DNA of 30,504 nucleotides from a virus: positions 1 through 30,504 of IMG/VR virus record IMGVR_UViG_3300031643_000641; one strand, 5' to 3'. The notes under the pieces were generated by a model. That model was not told the DNA's origin. It saw only the letters and a list, made by a program, of their open reading frames with translations, and did not search any database. Below are positions 27,797-30,504 of this stretch, piece by piece (position 1 is the first letter of the stretch; the number at the start of each line of letters is the position of its first letter). The translations under genes were made by a program, and so were the position numbers.

Positions 27797-29376
27797 TAGG
27801 CTTCAACCTCTTTTTTGAAAACCACGTTTTTCGCTAACCTGAAATAATTCCGGTCCGTGTGCTTCTTAGCGATCAGCTGCTGCTTCACCAAGTCATTCAA
27901 ACCATTATTCACTTGTTGAGGCGATACGGTCCATCCTTCCTCTATAATCGCCTTAACAATCTCTCCAAGCTTTCTCCACTTGTCAAGCAAGCCTTTCTTA
28001 GCAACCGTCAAAATCTTACCGTGGATACTCACGTCATTAATCGTAACCGATTTCATAACAGGGGGCACGTCGACAATACTCTTCGTACTTTGCAACTGAA
28101 CCTTCTGAGACCCGGGTTCCAATCCCGGCTTGTGAGTACTCACCGCTTTACCTTGCGGTATATTACTAGCATGTAACTTCGCCTCGATAAGCCCTGTTAA
28201 AGCTTGGTCGAAAAGCTCAAACTTCTTTAAGAGCTTAACTTGACCTTCCAGGTCCGAAATGATAAGCCCTTGGTCCTTAATCTGCTCCTCGAGACGGGCC
28301 TTTTGTTTTTCAGTCTTCGCCAGTTTCTCAGCTAACTCTTCCGCGTCTCCGTCGCCTTTGAGCATGTCCTTAACTGACAGCTTGATTCGGGCCTTTTCTT
28401 CAGCTGCTTCAAGCTTCTTTTCAAGATCTCTAATCTTACGCTTAGCCTTTTCAAGTTCTGACTGTTCAGCTATTTCTTTCTCGAGAGCCTCTTTAATTGC
28501 TGCTGCAAGATCGCTAACCGTCTTCTTAGTTTCATTGGTCCTGGGAGCAATGTATTCCAGCTTAGGAGTTTCCGCGCCATGCTTCGTTAAACGTGGATGA
28601 GTAACCATAATGTAGTCTGTCATCAGCTCGCAGTTAACGAGCCATTCACCCTTCTTTAAATGCAAAAGCCTAGACGCTTCAACTTCTACGCCTTCCTGCC
28701 GAATAATGGCCAAACATTCCTTATCCACATACTTAATGTCTTGGCTGCTGAATTTCCCGAAAAACTTAACATTAGCCAACTGACGAATCGTAAAGTCTAA
28801 TAGCTGCGGTCTTTGGCTACTACCAATAGCAATAACATTTAGTTTCCGTCCTTCAGTGAAGCATTTTTTAAACGTGCGGATCATTCGGTTAAAAACCCAT
28901 GGCGGCGCACTATGTCCTGCTGCACTCTTTGGCACGTACTCTTGAGCTTCCTCCAAGATAATTAATAGCGGCCTGTGATGTGTTTCTTGCAAGGTTAAAA
29001 CATGCTCAATAAACCGGCTGGTCCATTGCACAAGCTTCTCCTCATCCTTATCAGCAGTGTAAAAGATCATGCTGATTCCATCTTCAACAACATGCTTCGC
29101 ATACATCTTCGGCTTAGTTAAAGCAAAATCAATGTCCTTAGCGTGAACTCCGCCGACACAAACCACATCAAACTTTTCCTTCAAAGTATAATACTCGTCA
29201 CGCGGCTGAAAAACAACAATTGTGCCATGCTGCGTTAAGAACTGCTCAGCGAACAAACAGTTATTATAGCTTTTACCGGACCCTGGCCCACCTAACATTG
29301 TGATTCGTAAGCCTTCACGATTGAAAGGCTCCTTAGACGTATCAACAACAAAATCCTTACTAAACCGAAACTTCAA
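27796..29376 (-). CDS. HerA/FtsK-type ATPase with coiled coil and C-terminal winged helix
   Basis: A 526-residue protein. P-loop GGPGSGKS (29-36), Walker B LLIILEE (~137-143), and sensor-like segments IAIGSSQRPQLLDFTIRQLA and FFGKFSSQD mark the HerA/FtsK/VirD4 group of DNA-pumping ATPases. Residues ~290-400 are a Lys/Glu-rich coiled coil (KRKIRDLEKKLEAAEEKARI). The end (~440-520) is a winged helix (DKWRKLGEIVKAIIEEGWTV, then QQVNNGLNDLVKQQLIAKKH). TTG start with AGGAGG eight bases upstream, overlapping the small gene's stop. It is not the packaging motor, since TerL is present; DNA segregation, replication or recombination are options. Confidence 0.85.
   Translation of the reverse strand: MKFRFSKDFVVDTSKEPFNREGLRITMLGGPGSGKSYNNCLFAEQFLTQHGTIVVFQPRDEYYTLKEKFDVVCVGGVHAKDIDFALTKPKMYAKHVVEDGISMIFYTADKDEEKLVQWTSRFIEHVLTLQETHHRPLLIILEEAQEYVPKSAAGHSAPPWVFNRMIRTFKKCFTEGRKLNVIAIGSSQRPQLLDFTIRQLANVKFFGKFSSQDIKYVDKECLAIIRQEGVEVEASRLLHLKKGEWLVNCELMTDYIMVTHPRLTKHGAETPKLEYIAPRTNETKKTVSDLAAAIKEALEKEIAEQSELEKAKRKIRDLEKKLEAAEEKARIKLSVKDMLKGDGDAEELAEKLAKTEKQKARLEEQIKDQGLIISDLEGQVKLLKKFELFDQALTGLIEAKLHASNIPQGKAVSTHKPGLEPGSQKVQLQSTKSIVDVPPVMKSVTINDVSIHGKILTVAKKGLLDKWRKLGEIVKAIIEEGWTVSPQQVNNGLNDLVKQQLIAKKHTDRNYFRLAKNVVFKKEVEA
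28112..28128 (+). other. Second tRNA T-arm-like sequence, inside the ATPase gene
   Basis: CCGGG-TTCCAAT-CCCGG is a perfect 5-bp stem with a tRNA-type 7-nt loop. It encodes the odd linker KPGLEPGSQK between the coiled coil and the winged helix. It may be chance or a captured attachment sequence. Confidence 0.25.
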
Positions 29377-29531
29377 GAAGATGCCTCCTTAGGTTTAAGC
29401 GTGTATTGAAAGACGCAAATTGCAAATCCGGTGGGCTCGTGCTTGTCTAAGTAGATCTCTTCACGTGTGCAATGGCCCCTCTTATTAGATTCGCAATTCT
29501 TTATTGCACACTTAACTACAACACGTCTCAT
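29373..29531 (-). CDS. Small DUF1540-like Cys protein, 52 residues
   Basis: ATG at 29531 with GGAGG nine bases upstream. Four Cys lie at 8, 13, 21 and 39: VKCAIKNC, GHCTREEIYLD and FAICVFQ. The CxxxxC...CTxxxIxL...C pattern resembles the DUF1540 domain. Start and stop overlap both neighbours (ATGA and TTGA), a sign of a coupled operon gene. Probably a metal-binding module; function unknown. Confidence 0.65.
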   Translation of the reverse strand: MRRVVVKCAIKNCESNKRGHCTREEIYLDKHEPTGFAICVFQYTLKPKEASS

Positions 29532-29842
29532 TCAGAAGCCTCCGATTTTTGCGGTAGCAACCTAACCTGTTTCCGATCGGTAGCAGCTTTATGACGTTCA
29601 ATTAAGCCTCGTTTGTACATGAAATCTTTCAGTTCAATGGTTGTGCGTAAAACGTAGCCGCTGCTGGTTAAATGGTACGCATAAGGGTCTTCTTCAACAT
29701 CGGTTTTCAGACGCAGTCGCTCAGCTAATTTAGGGCGAAACTGTGCTAACGTGTCAATCTCTGTATACACTACATAGAGCATGTAACGATGGGCACGCCA
29801 GCAAGGATCATCCTTGAAACCACATCGTGGACAAACAAACAT
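29528..29842 (-). CDS. Zinc-ribbon plus winged-helix-like protein
   Basis: A 104-residue protein. It opens with CPRCGFKDDPC (residues 4-14), half of a zinc ribbon or a short zinc hook, followed by helices (LAQFRPKLAERLRLKTDVEE) and a winged-helix-like end (YAYHLTSSGYVLRTTIELKD, then KRGLIERHKA and a basic tail). ATG overlaps the methyltransferase stop (TAATG). A small transcription or DNA-binding factor is likely. Confidence 0.6.
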   Translation of the reverse strand: MFVCPRCGFKDDPCWRAHRYMLYVVYTEIDTLAQFRPKLAERLRLKTDVEEDPYAYHLTSSGYVLRTTIELKDFMYKRGLIERHKAATDRKQVRLLPQKSEASE

Positions 29843-30504
29843 TATTTAGAAGCCTCCATTGGATATTCAAGTAACTGGGCCTGTGTCGGAACTCTAGGCA
29901 GGTCAACGTTTGACGATGGGGCTAGGGGCGAGTATGGGGGCAAAGGCATCTCAACCAAGCCGATAACCTTGTCTACTTTAATTCCAATGAGAATTATTCT
30001 ATGTCTATGCTGAGGAACACCAAAATCAGCGAAGTCCAATATTTTCCAGCTAACACTATAAGGCATGCAGATCTCAAACTTCAACATCCTAAGCATTTCG
30101 TGAAACTCTGGGTAGCGCCTTGCTTCTGGGATCATCTCGAAACTGATGGTTTCAGGCTGTAGATACTCTATTGCAGCTGCAAACCACAATAATAACTTCC
30201 GTTGCTTAGCGTATTTCGGCTTGGATTTGTGGGAATTCATTCGGCTGAAACCCTGACATGGAGGCGAACCGTGAACAAGATGAGGCTTCAAATCTGGACG
30301 AAGCGGCAGACATCGAACATCTGCTCTTATGGCATTTCCAATGTTAAATTGGTACGTCTTCAGTGCGTCTTTAGCTATGTCGATTCCGCACAAGTGGTTG
30401 AAGCCAGCTTGAATAAGGCCAAGCGTAGCACCACCACATCCACAGAACAGGTCTATGAAAGTTGGCGCGTCTGGATCATAATCCTTTTCAAAATGCTTAG
30501 TCAT
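29842..30504 (-). CDS. Compact C5 cytosine DNA methyltransferase
   Basis: A 220-residue protein whose start codon lies on the window edge. Motif I FIDLFCGCGGATLGL (16-30) binds AdoMet; motif IV GSPPCQGFS (79-87) carries the catalytic Cys 83; motif VIII QHRHRI (165-170) is present. The motif VI region reads SFEMIPEA, keeping the Glu but with Met where the usual ENV Asn stands. After ~175 there is no target-recognition domain and no motif IX/X, so it is shorter than the usual ~300 or more residues. It may protect the viral genome from host restriction; the missing parts suggest a partner or a minimal enzyme. No matching restriction enzyme is seen. Confidence 0.85.
   Translation of the reverse strand: MTKHFEKDYDPDAPTFIDLFCGCGGATLGLIQAGFNHLCGIDIAKDALKTYQFNIGNAIRADVRCLPLRPDLKPHLVHGSPPCQGFSRMNSHKSKPKYAKQRKLLLWFAAAIEYLQPETISFEMIPEARRYPEFHEMLRMLKFEICMPYSVSWKILDFADFGVPQHRHRIILIGIKVDKVIGLVEMPLPPYSPLAPSSNVDLPRVPTQAQLLEYPMEASK

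Overview
The window reads as most of the genome of a head-tailed archaeal virus (siphovirus-like Caudoviricetes) or the matching provirus. The virus call rests on a nearly complete set of HK97-type head and long-tail genes. The archaeal call rests on TATA-box promoters set about 34 nt before start codons, many winged-helix and zinc-ribbon proteins, a HerA/FtsK-type ATPase, and an ABC-ATPase/acetyltransferase fusion of the COG2401 type. Nothing seen fixes the host lineage; mesophilic or moderately thermophilic methanogens or Bathyarchaeia-like hosts are guesses.

Layout. 1-587 (+): two overlapping small genes, the second an ASCH-domain protein, closed by a hairpin terminator. 602-2487 (-): the ABC-ATPase/GNAT fusion and a PadR-type regulator. 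2488-3197: a recombination scar holding a second, diverged copy of the last ~45 terL codons and a 92-residue orphan gene with its own TATA box. 3198-24141 (-): the late operon, transcribed right to left: protease/scaffold fusion, small charged protein, capsid cement, major capsid protein, zinc ribbon, winged helix, portal, membrane protein, head-tail adaptor, head closure fused to a toroid-enzyme-like domain, tail terminator with an inserted beta domain, tail tube, tail-assembly chaperones joined by a -1 frameshift, gp10-like protein, short tape measure, hub-fibre fusion, small tail proteins, a long repeat fibre, an SH3-like protein, a small membrane protein, and the terminase pair at the end. 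24142-24384: a structured intergenic region with the likely late promoter. 24385-30504 (-): the early or regulatory block: membrane-anchored winged helix, DNA-binding protein, radical SAM enzyme, Cys-rich small proteins, HerA-type ATPase with a winged-helix tail, and a compact C5 DNA methyltransferase at the right edge.

Main points. (1) Glycan-type domains are spread over at least four virion proteins, including an (alpha/alpha)-toroid fused to the neck protein. (2) A T TTT TTG slippery heptamer lets the tail chaperone be read into a GT-type extension; that extension frame is otherwise unannotated. (3) The terL 3' end is duplicated around a small gene. (4) The gene order is rearranged: protease and capsid precede the portal, and TerS-TerL come last. 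No integrase, capsular lysis enzyme, complete tRNA or CRISPR array was found.
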